From contig CAXIUT010000289.1 of assembly GCA_964035545.1 (NCBI GenBank), positions 105,001-169,000 on the forward strand: a stretch of 64,000 nt of DNA. Reading direction: 5' to 3'. The number at the start of each line of letters is the position of its first letter. The first letter of the stretch is position 1. The notes under the pieces are model-generated. The model had not been told where the DNA came from, ran no database searches, and saw nothing but the letters and a program-made list of their open reading frames with translations. A program made the translations under genes and the position numbers. Source of the stretch: Bugula neritina. Taxonomy: Eukaryota > Bryozoa > Gymnolaemata > Cheilostomatida > Bugulidae. Below are positions 10,402 to 21,098 of this stretch, piece by piece.

Positions 10402-13400
10402 TTAATGAGTCACTGTGACCCCATATCTATCAGGAGGTTTCCTGTTTCTCAAAGGCCTATCAGTAACAGCAATAGCCTGACTCGAAGTTGGAGTCAGTGG
10501 CTTGACATCCGACACATTTCTGCGTTTCTCAACACCTTCTTTAGACTGGACTACGACCTCTGACCCTTGTTTGCTAACAACCTGTTGAGACTCCGGATTA
10601 TATGTTGCACTGAGCTTGTCAGTTTTATTCTGACGAATCAAGACTTCATCTCCTACACTGACATCGGGTATATGAGCCTGATTACTTAAGTAACTCTTAC
10701 TCTTCTCCTGTGCAACTGCTTGGCGGTCTCGTACCTCTTCATCTAGTCTGTTTGACTTCTCTAAGCAAGGAAGCTTCGTTTGGAGTTTTCTCCCCAACAT
10801 GAGTTCTGCAGGAGAAACACCAGTAACAGAGTGTGGTGTTGAACGATAACTTAGCAGAAATTTTCTCAACTCAGTTTTATGGTCTTTGCCTGAAATGTGA
10901 GCTATCTTGAGTGCTTTCAATAGGCTCCTATTTTGTCTCTCCACTTCACCATTGGCAGCCGGCCACATTGGTGTGGTGGACATCCAGAATACACCATACT
11001 CATTTAGAAATTCCTGAAATGATTGACTAACAAACTGTGGTCCATTGTCAGTTCTAATACTTGATGGAACTCCCCATCTACAGAACATAGCTTCAATAGC
11101 TTCAACTATTTTTGTAGCAACTGTTGACCTCAGAAATGCTACCTCAAAATAACGACTGTAATAGTCAACCACTACGAGAATACTCTCTCCATTGGGTAAT
11201 GGACCCAGTAAATCACAAGCAATGTGTTCCCATGGCTTGTCTGGCATTTTTGTACTGGACATGGGTGGTGGTCTGCTCGGTGCACTGACAAGCTGGCACT
11301 CATAGCAACCTTTACAAAACCTCTCTACGTCCTGATCCATGCCTGGCCACCACAATTTTGTACGCAACAACTGTTTTGTCTTACTTGTACCCTGGTGACC
11401 CTCATGAGCCAACTCCACTGCTACTGACCTTAATGACACAGGCATTACAATCCTATTGCCCCTCATGACTACTCCTTCAACTTCAGCTAGTTCAGTCATG
11501 ACAGCTTTATATGCAGGAAGGCAGTTTGACCATAGGCCACTGATTAGTGACTTTCTAACCTGGCCCATCTCCAAACATTTAGCAGCAGCCTTTTTAATTT
11601 CATTAAAACTCATTGCCTTGGGCACTGACAGTTTAGCTATCATCATTACATACTCATCAGCAACATTATTCACATTATAAGGGGTATGCTCATCAACTGA
11701 CAAACGAGACAGTGGGTCAGCTATGTTCATTGACCCCGGCTTGTAGACCACCTCATAGTCAAATGCTTGTAGCCTAAGCACCCAGCGTTCAATCCTAGCT
11801 GATGGTTTTGAGTTTACACGATTGAAAATAAATTCCAACGGTTTATGATCAGTCACTAACCTAAACTTAGTTCTAATCAAGTATATGGCAAAGTGTTCAC
11901 AGCCCCATACTATAGCTAAAGCTTCCCTCTCAGTCTGAGAGTATCTGCGCTCCACGGCTGACAAACTGCGATGCCCATATGCAACAACTCTCTCACAACC
12001 ACCAACACGTTGACTTAGAACAGCACCTAAACCATACGGACTAGCATCAACTGTAACAGTTGTCTCAGCATTTGGGTTGAAATAAGCTAGTGTTTTGCTC
12101 TGAGCCATCATAGATTTGATTTTATCAAAGGCAGCTTGCTGCTCACTAGACCACTGAAACTTACTTGCTTTCTTTACTAACCTCAGCAGAGGCTCAGCAT
12201 GTGTAGATAAATTAGGAATGAATTTACCCACAAAGTTCACAAGACCTAGGAAACTACAAAGCTCTGTAACATCCTTTGGGACCCTAGCTTGTACAATTGC
12301 TTTGACTTTCTTGTCACTTACTGATATACCTTTGTCTGAAATATCATAGCCTACATAAGTGATCTTGCTACAGCCAAATTTGCACTTTTCAGCATTTAAT
12401 GTCAACCCTAGTTTACTCATGCGCTTGAGAAATGCTCTAAGCCTAGCATCGTGCTCTTGTTTGTTACTGCCATATATAACAATATCATCAGCATAATTTT
12501 GGCAACCCTCCAAATCTGCTATAGATCTCTGTATGTGATACTGATAAACTTCACTAGCAGATGCTACCCCAAAATTAAGCTTCTTATATCTGAATACCCC
12601 AAATGGTGTGGCAAATGTTGTAATAGCCCTAGAGGCTTCATCAAGTTCTAACTGATGGTAACCAAGTTTTAAATCTGCTTTGCTAAAAACTTTAGCACCA
12701 TTGAGATTGTACATCAGCTCTTTGACTGTAGGAATTGGATGCCTTTCCCTAATTATTGCTTTATTAGCTTGTCTCATGTCTACACATAAACGTGTATCAT
12801 TACCATCCTTAGGCACAGTGACAATAGGACTAACCCAAGGTGTAGGACCCTCAACTCGCTCAATAATATCGGCAGCAAGCAATTCATCAATTTTAGCCTT
12901 AGCTTTATTCCTATGACCAAATGGCATGCGTCTTACTGGTTGAGCAACTGGCTTGACATTAGGATCTATGTGTAAAGAGACCTGCAAATCCTTCAACAAA
13001 CCAACACCCGCAAAGCACTCAGGAAACATATCCAACCACGACTGCCCATCACCGCTAGCAAGATCCGATGAAGCAAAGTGAACCCCCTCACCTACAGGAC
13101 CAACCCTCAGCACACCCAACTGCTCAGATGTACTTTTACATAACAATGTAGTAGCAGTACCATTAAATATGTAAAACTTAGCATGCACACATTTACCAGT
13201 AGAAGGCACAAAAACATTTACATCAGTTTCACCTATCAAGTCTAAGCATGCAGATTTGTTACCATAAGCAAATAATTGTTTGGTTGTTGGTTTTACTACA
13301 CAACCTACTAATTTAGCAGTATTTCTATCTAATAAATTGCTAGAAGCTCCTGAGTCAATTAGTACAGATAAATTGGTATTGTTCACCTGAACTGAGAGCT

Positions 13401-14295
13401 TAGCTGACCTTGCTGCATTGATGTTGAACATCTCACCTCCAGTATTGTCACTAACAGTAAACAAGGCTTCAATATCATCCTCAGTATCAGCAGTATACTT
13501 CTTAGCACTATTATCCATAGAGTTTATCTGTCCCTTAGCTCCTCTGCAAAACTTGGCCCCGGCAAAATGTCCTTTCTTGCCACATGATCTACACATCTTT
13601 GTGCGAGCTGGGCATTCCTCTGAAGAGGCTACATGCCTTGTAGATTTGCACCTGAAACAGCTCTTTTCCTTTGACGTATAATGTGTGTCTTTCTTGTGTG
13701 GTTTACTTCTGCCATTCCTCACATTATTTACAGCAGCTCCAGAGCTATGAATGTCCGCACTTTGCATACTGACAGCTTCCTCCGTTTGAGAAATAGAAAT
13801 TACATGAGCCAGTGTCAATTCTGAGCCTCTCTCTAGTAATTTCCTACGTAGATGACTAGACTTACATTTTTCAATTACCTGATCTCTAATTACATTGTCC
13901 ACATCGTCATATTCGCAGGTAATAGCAAGCTGTCGTAGTCTTGTGATGTAGTTTGTGATTGTCTCCCCACTTGTCAGCTCTGTTCTACGAAAAACTGACC
14001 TTTCATAGGGAATGTTCGTCTTGGGTGTAAAGTGAGTATCTAGTGCTGCCATAGCCCTGGCATATTCATTAGCACCCTCTCCAGCTGGCAGTACTTCAAA
14101 TATGTCTTGCACTTCTTCGCCAGCCATGTTTAATAGCAGTGCCTTTTTCTGAGCAGCATTTGTAACCCCTCTCCCTACAACAAAGTACTCAAACGCCCTC
14201 TTCCACTTCTTCCACCTCGATCCAACAGTCAGGGGATCTGTAGACACAGAAAAAGTCCTCACGTTGCTTGTACTAGTGTCCAGAGAGACAGCCAT
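10402..14295 (-). CDS. gag-pol: Gag-Pol polyprotein of Ty3/gypsy element, 1297 aa
   Basis: A single frame with no stop or shift. I take the Met at 14295 as the start, because the longer frame to 14421 runs into the LTR. Order: Gag (about 1-210); two zinc knuckles C-x2-C-x4-H-x6-C (213-228, 235-250); retropepsin with IDSG (313-316); reverse transcriptase (about 465-650) with YADD at 601-604; RNase H with VDAS (749-752) and TDHKPL (815-820); integrase with an HHCC-type zinc site (H964, H967, C997, C1000) and catalytic D1028, D1083, E1117. No chromodomain is seen at the C-terminus. The protein would package RNA, make cDNA and insert it. All catalytic residues appear present, and gag is fused to pol without a frameshift site. 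Confidence 0.96.
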   Translation of the reverse strand: MAVSLDTSTSNVRTFSVSTDPLTVGSRWKKWKRAFEYFVVGRGVTNAAQKKALLLNMAGEEVQDIFEVLPAGEGANEYARAMAALDTHFTPKTNIPYERSVFRRTELTSGETITNYITRLRQLAITCEYDDVDNVIRDQVIEKCKSSHLRRKLLERGSELTLAHVISISQTEEAVSMQSADIHSSGAAVNNVRNGRSKPHKKDTHYTSKEKSCFRCKSTRHVASSEECPARTKMCRSCGKKGHFAGAKFCRGAKGQINSMDNSAKKYTADTEDDIEALFTVSDNTGGEMFNINAARSAKLSVQVNNTNLSVLIDSGASSNLLDRNTAKLVGCVVKPTTKQLFAYGNKSACLDLIGETDVNVFVPSTGKCVHAKFYIFNGTATTLLCKSTSEQLGVLRVGPVGEGVHFASSDLASGDGQSWLDMFPECFAGVGLLKDLQVSLHIDPNVKPVAQPVRRMPFGHRNKAKAKIDELLAADIIERVEGPTPWVSPIVTVPKDGNDTRLCVDMRQANKAIIRERHPIPTVKELMYNLNGAKVFSKADLKLGYHQLELDEASRAITTFATPFGVFRYKKLNFGVASASEVYQYHIQRSIADLEGCQNYADDIVIYGSNKQEHDARLRAFLKRMSKLGLTLNAEKCKFGCSKITYVGYDISDKGISVSDKKVKAIVQARVPKDVTELCSFLGLVNFVGKFIPNLSTHAEPLLRLVKKASKFQWSSEQQAAFDKIKSMMAQSKTLAYFNPNAETTVTVDASPYGLGAVLSQRVGGCERVVAYGHRSLSAVERRYSQTEREALAIVWGCEHFAIYLIRTKFRLVTDHKPLEFIFNRVNSKPSARIERWVLRLQAFDYEVVYKPGSMNIADPLSRLSVDEHTPYNVNNVADEYVMMIAKLSVPKAMSFNEIKKAAAKCLEMGQVRKSLISGLWSNCLPAYKAVMTELAEVEGVVMRGNRIVMPVSLRSVAVELAHEGHQGTSKTKQLLRTKLWWPGMDQDVERFCKGCYECQLVSAPSRPPPMSSTKMPDKPWEHIACDLLGPLPNGESILVVVDYYSRYFEVAFLRSTVATKIVEAIEAMFCRWGVPSSIRTDNGPQFVSQSFQEFLNEYGVFWMSTTPMWPAANGEVERQNRSLLKALKIAHISGKDHKTELRKFLLSYRSTPHSVTGVSPAELMLGRKLQTKLPCLEKSNRLDEEVRDRQAVAQEKSKSYLSNQAHIPDVSVGDEVLIRQNKTDKLSATYNPESQQVVSKQGSEVVVQSKEGVEKRRNVSDVKPLTPTSSQAIAVTDRPLRNRKPPDRYGVTVTH

Positions 14296-14343
14296 GGTTA
14301 GAAATTGCCCAGAGTAGTAATATTCCAGTTGTAAGTAATATAG

Positions 14344-14361
14344 TTTATATTCTCGTCGCCA
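14344..14361 (-). promoter_or_regulatory. tRNA primer-binding site of the intact gypsy element
   Basis: On the minus strand, one base inside the 5' LTR, the sequence reads TGGCGACGAGAATATAAA. Starting with TGG one base from the LTR is what is expected for a site pairing with a tRNA 3' CCA end. The tRNA was not identified. The element at 39.0 kb has the closely similar TGGCGACGAGGATGGG. Confidence 0.75.
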
Positions 14362-14362
14362 T

Positions 14363-14557
14363 TGTAACAATGTGGATTTCGTGTAAAGGGAGAGTAAAAG
14401 TTTATTCTGCACTGCTTGCACTCGCTATAACAACTGACTGCTTTACAATCAAGCACATAATAATATTGCACTCAAAACCATGACTAATAAAATAAGTACA
14501 TTAACCTTTCACACATAATTGGTAAAACAGATGTGGACACTTAGCCAGGATACAACA
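14363..14557 (-). repeat. 5' LTR of the intact gypsy element
   Basis: 195-bp partner of 9743-9937, with TGT...ACA ends. It would hold the element's own promoter. It is followed on the plus strand by the target-duplication copy AGTAC. Confidence 0.93.
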
Positions 14558-17349
14558 AGTACAATTGCCAATCGGAAAGTATTACAGCTTATTAAATTGT
14601 CTTATTTTTCAACCATTCCAATCAAGTAGATGATCCTTGAATCAATACACCTCACAGGTGAAACTACTCATAGTTTGTTTGAAACGTGTTTACAGAGTTG
14701 AATTGAACATGAGGCTGGTCACTGGGAGAAGACACATTTGTATTATTCAAATTTATTTAGGAGAGTTAGGCATGGCCAATGCTACCAATATAGTTAAGAT
14801 AGAAACACTTCATTGTCTAGTCAACATATTCACACAAAGAAAGACTAGACATGGGTTGAAGAGTTGATAGAAATTATCCTTAACTGCATTCTATTTACTT
14901 TCTTAATCTGTACTTCTTTAGTTACATTTAAGCCGGATATTTGTTCAGTTTAATTTTACATCAGTCGAAAAATAAACTAAGTGTTTTGCCGCCACTGTAT
15001 GCTAATATATAGTACATGATTATTGTATAGAAGAAAAAGCTGGCAGTACAATACACAATAACCTTATTTGTTACCTTATTTGTACTAAATATTATAGATC
15101 ATCTAAGATATAGGCCTACTTCTTTCTTAAGTAACTCAGTAGTGAAAGCATCCTCTTTCTCCAAAGAGAGTTTCAACTTTGTACATGAGAGAGGAGTTAA
15201 AGTGGTGCATAATTATCTTCTGTTCTCACAACCTTGAAATCTTGAACTTGTTCTCCCTGTATTTGTAAGTATAATAATATGTCCTGCAAAAAGCTTTTAA
15301 AAATGTTCTTTTACAGTACAATTTTGATAATAAACATAGCAGTGACTCTTTGAAAATATTTTTAAATCGGAAATTGGTAAATCATCATATTAAAATTAAA
15401 AATATATTTCAAAATATTCTTTTCTTCACTCTGTATATTGATAATTAGGAAGTAGTTTGAGGTAACATTTTTAGCTCCAACTTTGACAATGTTGCAGTAT
15501 ATATAAACAGTTTAAAAAAAAACTTTAACAAATTTAGCTTCACCTCAGTAAAATATGTTTTTTCTTTAATTAAATTATTGTAGCCATAGTAGATTAATTA
15601 TGCATTCTAATTAATTATTGGCAAAATTCCTAGTAAAGTAATGATATTACCATAAACAGCTAAATATAATCATTTAACATTAATTAAAAATAGACAATGC
15701 AAGAGATGCTTTAAAACCCAAGCAGCAGCAGCAAGCTGGTATAAGAAAGCTTTGAAAAGTTGCTTTTTTGTAATTCACCTTCAAACAAGTTATATATATA
15801 TAAAGTGGGTCTTCTCATATGACATCAGAACATACACGGTATCGTTGATCATAACCAACCCTTTTCCAAAGGGCTGTTTGAAGGCTCTCAACAATGGCAG
15901 ATGATTCATGATCACACCACTGCCTTGCTTTACCGTATTCATTGCTGTAGTTAAGCTTTCCTTATCTTTTTCTCTGTTTGTTTTCCCACATGTAATTCTA
16001 CACTATTCTGAAAACATTTGCAGAGACTAGAATAGTCAATAATTGTACACTGTTGACTTACAATTTTATTTGTTCTACTAGGACTGAATGTATGTTTGGA
16101 TTTATATTTTGATGGCAGGAAAAATTTAATTGAGAAAAATATCAGCTTAAATGTAAAAATTGGTGTGCCTTATTATAATAAACATGGTGAAAAAAATTTG
16201 TAGAGCAAGTTGTACCTGGTTCAACTCGCCCCACTTCGAATGTGGCTCAACTAACCGTTAACTGTCACCTACAAATTATTTTCAACATAGTTGTTATAAG
16301 TGAGATATCTCTGCAACTTATGGTTAATACCCAGCTTTGAAAGCATATTGAGAATACATGCCTGAATTTTCTTGACTGAGCTCTTACAAGCATATGCAAC
16401 GTTTAATGAAAAAATATATTTTTAGTTTATTTTGCATAAAAAAACAAAAAAAGACTTGCTCAACTGGAAACTTTTGCTTTGGTTTCCTATATTTCCATAT
16501 GTTTACTGGTTCACCTAAAGGGTCCTTAAATAAAGGAGACTATATAAATTATATAATGATTTAAAGGGACAATTGAGTTGTGGTTCAATAGCTTTGTAGT
16601 TTACCTAGCCTAACTCTCCCCTATACGTGTATTACAAAAAAACTCCCTTAACATCAAGCTCTACTAAATTAGCCACCAGTAGGCCTAAAGCGAAAAGTAG
16701 CAGGTTTCGCCCTAAATCACACAGTTTGAATACAACTTTACAGTGAATAGCTATAGTTGGTTGGAATATTCATGATGATTTTAGCAGTGTACATGCATGT
16801 AGTAAATAAAGTTGATATTATAAACAAATAACTATTTTCTCTATAATTGTTGGAATTATATACGGAAAACTAAAACATTTGCATGTCTGTAGAATTATAT
16901 AAACATACTGTTATAATTTTGTCAATTATAATATTTAGGGTGGATTCTGGGTGTGCAACTATGCTCTTGTTTAGTTAATAGTTACAAGGATTACTCAGAA
17001 GATAACATGATAAAAGAACTATATTTAATTATACATAAATACAAAATAAAACAAAGATATACATCCAGTGTCCGCAATACATTTACAGTCTATTCCAATC
17101 TACTATCTCCATCAATGCACTACGCCTAACTAACTATTGTAATGAATTTGCATCCTCTATTTGTTCTGAAGTAACTGGTGCGTCAGTATTATAATTACTT
17201 AGTGCATATCTTTTTCAATGCTGTTAGGCTATTACAACTAAGTGAGGTAGCTTTCTAATGCCCAAGTATTGTAATTGTTGTTAAAGCTTTCAGCATAATG
17301 TAATTGCACTGAATACGAATTCTGAAGTTATGTAATATTTTTTTACTAA
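14558..17349. other. Intergenic, nothing recognised
   Basis: AT-rich DNA without a recognisable exon, repeat array or RNA gene. Short open frames, such as 14637-14867, match no family known to me. Confidence 0.5.
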
Positions 17350-17643
17350 TGTTGCTTTTCTTTTACTAAGGTTGCCCGAGATTAGCATTTCGGACTACCG
17401 AAATGCCGAGATGCCGAATGCCAAATATCGGCATTTCGGACTTCGGAAGTGCTGAATATCGGCATTTTCGGCCTCCGATCTCGGCAACAGAGGAATCTTT
17501 CTTTGTTCTCTGTATATAAAAGCCAGCGAGTTTCAGTGTAGTTCAGTCTACTACTGGAGCTCGCTGGAAGAAGACCTACTATTATCTACTCAATAAAGAT
17601 TGCTATCAACTCCACTACCTTCAACATCTTGTTCTCTTTTACA
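17350..17643 (+). repeat. Candidate solo LTR with TATA box and poly(A) signal
   Basis: A TG...CA bounded stretch ending TCTCTTTTACA. It contains a promoter-like TGTATATAAAAG (17511-17522) and an AATAAA (17592-17597) about 80 bp downstream, the usual LTR layout. No partner LTR or target duplication was found, and the 5' boundary is a guess. The foldback at 17371-17488 lies in its upstream part. Confidence 0.4.
17371..17488. repeat. Foldback sequence with nested palindromes
   Basis: The ends GTTGCCCGAGAT and ATCTCGGCAAC are inverted copies. Inside is a perfect 9-bp hairpin, GCATTTCGG-acta-CCGAAATGC (17385-17406), and further TCGGCATTTCGG and GAATATCGGCATT copies. The whole 118 bp could fold into a branched hairpin. 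It may be a MITE or an LTR enhancer block. Confidence 0.7.
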
Positions 17644-18257
17644 AAGAGCATGTTCAAGCATTAGTTGCATTCAAACCCACAATTCTATCACACTATCTCA
17701 TCCTCCTGAAACATTCTGCTCCGCAGTGGGTAGTCACGTGCTTCGACATTATTGGCTATTATGAACGTGTACGATCTGTACGCTTCATTAGCCACTACAA
17801 CACTACATCTAAGCTTAGCAAGCAACCAACTATTGAGGCAGCCTTCTATTTCAAAAACATTGAGCTACCATATTGTTGCAAATTTTACAAAATATTGTAC
17901 AAACCCATCATATAGTTATATACAATATTATCTAGTTAAGTAATGGTGGTTAAATCAAATTCAAAAAGCTAGTTTATTTTACAGCTTTTAGTCATCACTA
18001 TAAAACGTTAGTTCTCTAAGGTTTTCAAGATATTATCTTTTATTGCGAATCGAATGTTACTAGAAAGTCAGTTTTAGCCATTGACTGCATGAGGCAGCAG
18101 TGTTAGAAATAATAGCTGTAACTGTCTTTTTTATATACCATTGTTTGAATGTATGATATTATACCCTCATTTCCCAAGTGTAAGAAAATTTAACCATATC
18201 TCTTGGATCATTATAATATTTACTGGCTGCTGAGATATTGTAGACAATGTCATGTTT

Positions 18258-18301
18258 AATGGTATGGTTTTTCTATAGTCCTATAGAAAAACCATACCAT
18301 T
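18258..18301. repeat. Perfect 21-bp inverted repeat with 2-bp spacer
   Basis: Arms 18258-18278 and 18281-18301 are exact reverse complements around TC (core TTTTTCTATAG-TC-CTATAGAAAAA). Such a tight, perfect hairpin can arise by template switching in replication. It lies in otherwise featureless DNA. Confidence 0.95.
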
Positions 18302-18606
18302 CTATAGTCTTTATCATGGTCCAGTGTATTGTTGTACTAAAACATTTTAATGTTATTTATATATAAAATGTGCCGTTACTAGTGTGATAGTTTTGTGGTT
18401 GCACTCTATATTATACTACTATATTTAACATATAGCCCAATAAACATAACTAGATATATGCTGATCTTGTCAATGCTGCAGTAACTAGTTTGCATGGTCA
18501 TTTGATTTTAGGATATAGACCACTACCAGAAAGCAATTTAACTAGTAGACTATGTTGATAAAACAATGATATTTTACTTTACCACGTTACGGATGTTATT
18601 GTACAG

Positions 18607-18867
18607 AGACCGGTAGAGGAGGCTGAAGAGCTGACAAACCAGTCCCAGTCAGCTCCCCCACCTGTGGAACCGGCTGGCATACCTGCAATTCCAAGTGTGG
18701 TAGAAATTCCTCAGAATAATGAAGATGATAGAGCTGTCAAGGACCTGCCTGTACTGGTGGACCCCTCCGTACTTGAGACACCACCCATAGTAGTAGTTAC
18801 ACTAAGTACAACAGTGTCCTCAGTAATATTAGAACGTAGCCAATGTACTAGGGGTTTTCCAACTTAA
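18607..18867 (+). other. Proline-rich open exon-like stretch, unrecognised
   Basis: An open frame of 86 codons follows directly after a splice-acceptor-like TTATTGTACAG. It is rich in Pro, Glu and Val (for example SAPPPVEPAGIPAIP) and ends at TAA. It could be the proline-rich C-terminus of a gypsy pol, since a gypsy 3' end follows, or an orphan host exon. It matches no domain known to me. Confidence 0.35.
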
Positions 18868-18986
18868 TTGAAAGATTTTTATAGCAGCTTAGTTGACTGG
18901 CATTCCATTCTATCAGTGGAAATTGGTTGCAATAAAAATTTGGGACCAACAAATGAGAGTTGCGGTTTCCAGTTAGAATATTCAAA

Positions 18987-19193
18987 TTAATTCAACTGTG
19001 GGCAAAAACGTTGGTGGAGCCAATTCACCGGTTGACTGAAGATTGCATCAGCTATCTCACCAGGTGTACCACCTTTTTCAAATGTAACTCTAAAAGTGAT
19101 AGCACGCACTGGTGACAGCTGGTAAGCTACGGAGCCCGGTTTAACAGCAACAGCTACCGTTGAGAGTATGTCTACTAGTAAAATTTTTTTCAT
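18987..19193 (-). other. Short minus-strand open frame, unrecognised
   Basis: 68 codons on the minus strand with a non-repetitive, protein-like composition (for example ITFRVTFEKGGTPGEIADAI). No stop occurs until just after the Cys/Pro-rich end. It was not assigned to a family. It sits between the proline-rich stretch and the plus-strand gypsy accessory gene, and may be a fragment of another repeat. Confidence 0.25.
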
Positions 19194-19235
19194 TAATTAA
19201 AATTTAATTTAGTAGTCCACAGCAGTCACACTTTA

Positions 19236-20338
19236 TCATAATGATAGAGCTGGAACTCCTGATGTCAGGTGAGCTCACTGATGGCTTGGAGTTGAGTAAT
19301 CGCCCGGATGGTTTACTAAAACCAGGAGGTTGATTGATTATTTGATTTGGTCAAGGTTTTGTACTGACTGGGTGGAGTACCCTACAAAAGACTGTGTGAT
19401 TTGATGACTGACTACAGTTCTGAATCTGTGTACTCTGTTGCAGGTAAGATTGGCCCCGGTTTGCCGGGGAAGCGGGCAATGATGGATCTACCTTCCATTC
19501 CTTGGGAGGTGATTTCCACCGACGGACTGGAGCTCTTATCCAACTTACATTTTTCGTCACCATCAGCTGAACAGCCACCACCTGATGTTCAGGCTGTAAA
19601 ATCTTCTACCATTACGGGTCACTTAGAATCACCTCAAGTACTGTTAAATAAATCTGCATGAATCACTCGACACACCAAGTTACTTATAAAAGCCATCCTT
19701 GTGGCCGATCAAAACAGACAATGTACCGAATGTTTACTATGGAAAGATTAACAGTACTTGCTCCACAACATTTTGCCGTTTTATTCTGCCACTGTGGCGT
19801 GCATCATTTTTATCGTGACTATGTTCTTAAACAGCAGCGTATGGCTGGATGTTATGTATAGGGCACATCTATGAGGTAGATAAGGACAATTATCTTAAAT
19901 TCGGGATCTTATTCTTTCCCATGTTCCATCATCAGCACAGAGTGTGTTCTTTCTTCAAGGTTTCCCCAACACTAGGCAAACCGTGAAAAGTGACTTTGAC
20001 AATATAAATGCATCCCCGGATCTAGTCGGCCCTCTTCCATTTGTCGCAGAGACTCGTCCCCTCTGTGTAGTGGTAGCCCGTCCTGACCAGAGAACTTGCA
20101 CTTTAGCCAACAACATTTCTCCTTCTTTTTCATCTCTTTCAGTTCTGCATCGTAAGAAAAGACAAAAGACTGAGGCAACCCCTAACCCTAGTGAGATTCT
20201 TGACTGGGACATCTAAGTCCAAATGGACAAGTTGCTGCGGCGCTTCTCTCGTCTGTGCAAAGAACAGCGCCGCACCACCTTAGAGCTGACCCGCCTACAA
20301 GACTTACTACGTAGCAGGCAGTCTCTCACAAATGATTA
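19236..20338 (+). pseudogene. Broken gypsy accessory gene (zinc finger plus coiled coil)
   Basis: A short first exon (ATG at about 19232-19236, ending TGATGTCAG before GTGAGC) appears to join at GTTGCAG/GT (about 19441) to a frame that is open to 19659. Its phase-1 junction matches that of the 48.8-kb copy. Further on, in another frame, the stretch PQHFAVLFCHCG...RDYVLK...GC (19770-19858) parallels the second zinc-finger block of that copy. In a third frame, 20223-20338 encodes a basic Leu-rich helix resembling a coiled coil. The frame changes make this a pseudogene. The role in the element is unknown; nucleic-acid binding is a guess from the zinc finger. Confidence 0.55.
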
Positions 20339-20414
20339 ATATCTACTTTGCTTGGTAATACAAGGATGTCCTGTGTTCATTCCTAGTGTGCTGCACTCGG
20401 CTGGTGGTGGTGTA

Positions 20415-20740
20415 GGTTTTAAAGTGCTTTGTTTATTATATTCTTCCCACTACCATCTATACGCTCTGTTGCCCTTACAAATTGATTGGTTGCTGACTAC
20501 CTGACTGAATGAATACTCTACATCAGCACAAGGCTGTGTGTATATAAAAAGACAATCTTGCACCAGCCCTACATTGTATAGCAGTGGAATCAGCTTAGTA
20601 TAGTAGATCTGATTCTTGTACTTTTCTTACTCATGTAATGTTTTCACTCTTTTAGTTTTTGGCACTTCGTCAATAATTTAGCATGCAATAAATATTGGAT
20701 CATATTATACTCGTACTGTTGCTTCATATAAATGGACTAT
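20415..20740 (+). repeat. LTR-like end of the degenerate gypsy element
   Basis: Follows a purine-rich GGCTGGTGGTGG and starts TGTAGG. It contains TGTATATAAAAAG (20538-20550) and GCAATAAATATT (about 20686-20697), a promoter and poly(A) signal pair spaced as in an LTR. The right boundary is uncertain, and no second LTR is in the window. Confidence 0.4.
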
Positions 20741-20955
20741 ATTCACTCGCACCATACCAGCTCATGCTCTAATCTAAATAACCTTTCAGGCAATGTGAAC
20801 TATCGGTATAAATTCACAACAATACTTACTCCACTAATTTATTCTTACAGGTAACATTGTGAAACTAGTAAAGCATTACTCCATTATTTGTAGACATTGT
20901 TGAGTAAATATCTTAAACCAGCACACAGAGTGTTATTGTCTCGAGTAATAGAGTG

Positions 20956-21098
20956 ATGGCAGTATCTTGGCGTTTCATAGAATTTGCCGACCTTTTTGTA
21001 CGATGAAGAAGGGGAAGTAGTGTGTGTATTCTGTTCTATCAACCCTGGGATCTTGCCTGGCCTACTATGTGAACATCAAGATTGTTTTCCGTGCGTGT
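20956..21098 (+). pseudogene. Orphan first exon of a RING-like gene paralogue, frameshifted
   Basis: Aligned with exon 1 of the gene at 28824 this exon is 143 rather than 142 nt. An extra G after GAATTT shifts the frame. It has the same ATGGCA start and the same phase-1 donor (GTGAGT). Beyond the shift it encodes EVVCVFC...CEHQDCFPC, that is C-x2-C-x11-C-x-H-x2-C-x2-C, a better RING (C3H) pattern than the intact gene has. No exon 2 or 3 follows before the gypsy element at 21.7 kb. It is probably a dead or truncated duplicate, unless a start past the shift is used. Confidence 0.65.

Larger units (their letters stand above)
9743..14557 (-). mobile_element. Complete, recent Ty3/gypsy LTR retrotransposon
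   Basis: A 4.8-kb element with 195-bp LTRs at both ends. It is flanked by the direct repeat AGTAC immediately before 9743 and after 14557, a 5-bp target duplication. By eye the LTRs differ at one position (ACTTTTC versus ACCTTTC). Next to the right-hand LTR (5' in element sense) is a primer-binding site beginning TGGCGACGAG. Next to the left-hand LTR is a purine tract, AAGAAAGAAAGGG. One uninterrupted gag-pol frame fills the inside. Near-identical LTRs plus an open frame indicate a recent, possibly still active insertion. Confidence 0.95.
19236..20740 (+). mobile_element. 3' end of a degenerate Ty3/gypsy element
   Basis: Contains a broken copy of the zinc-finger/coiled-coil accessory gene seen at 48.8-50.0 kb, then an LTR-like end. 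The gag and pol parts are missing. The shared accessory gene places it in or near the family of the 43.6-50.6 kb element. Confidence 0.6.

Noticed and set aside
14296-14421. Upstream extension of the gag-pol frame to 14421
   Set aside because: Runs across the primer site into the LTR. The Met at 14295 is the sensible start.
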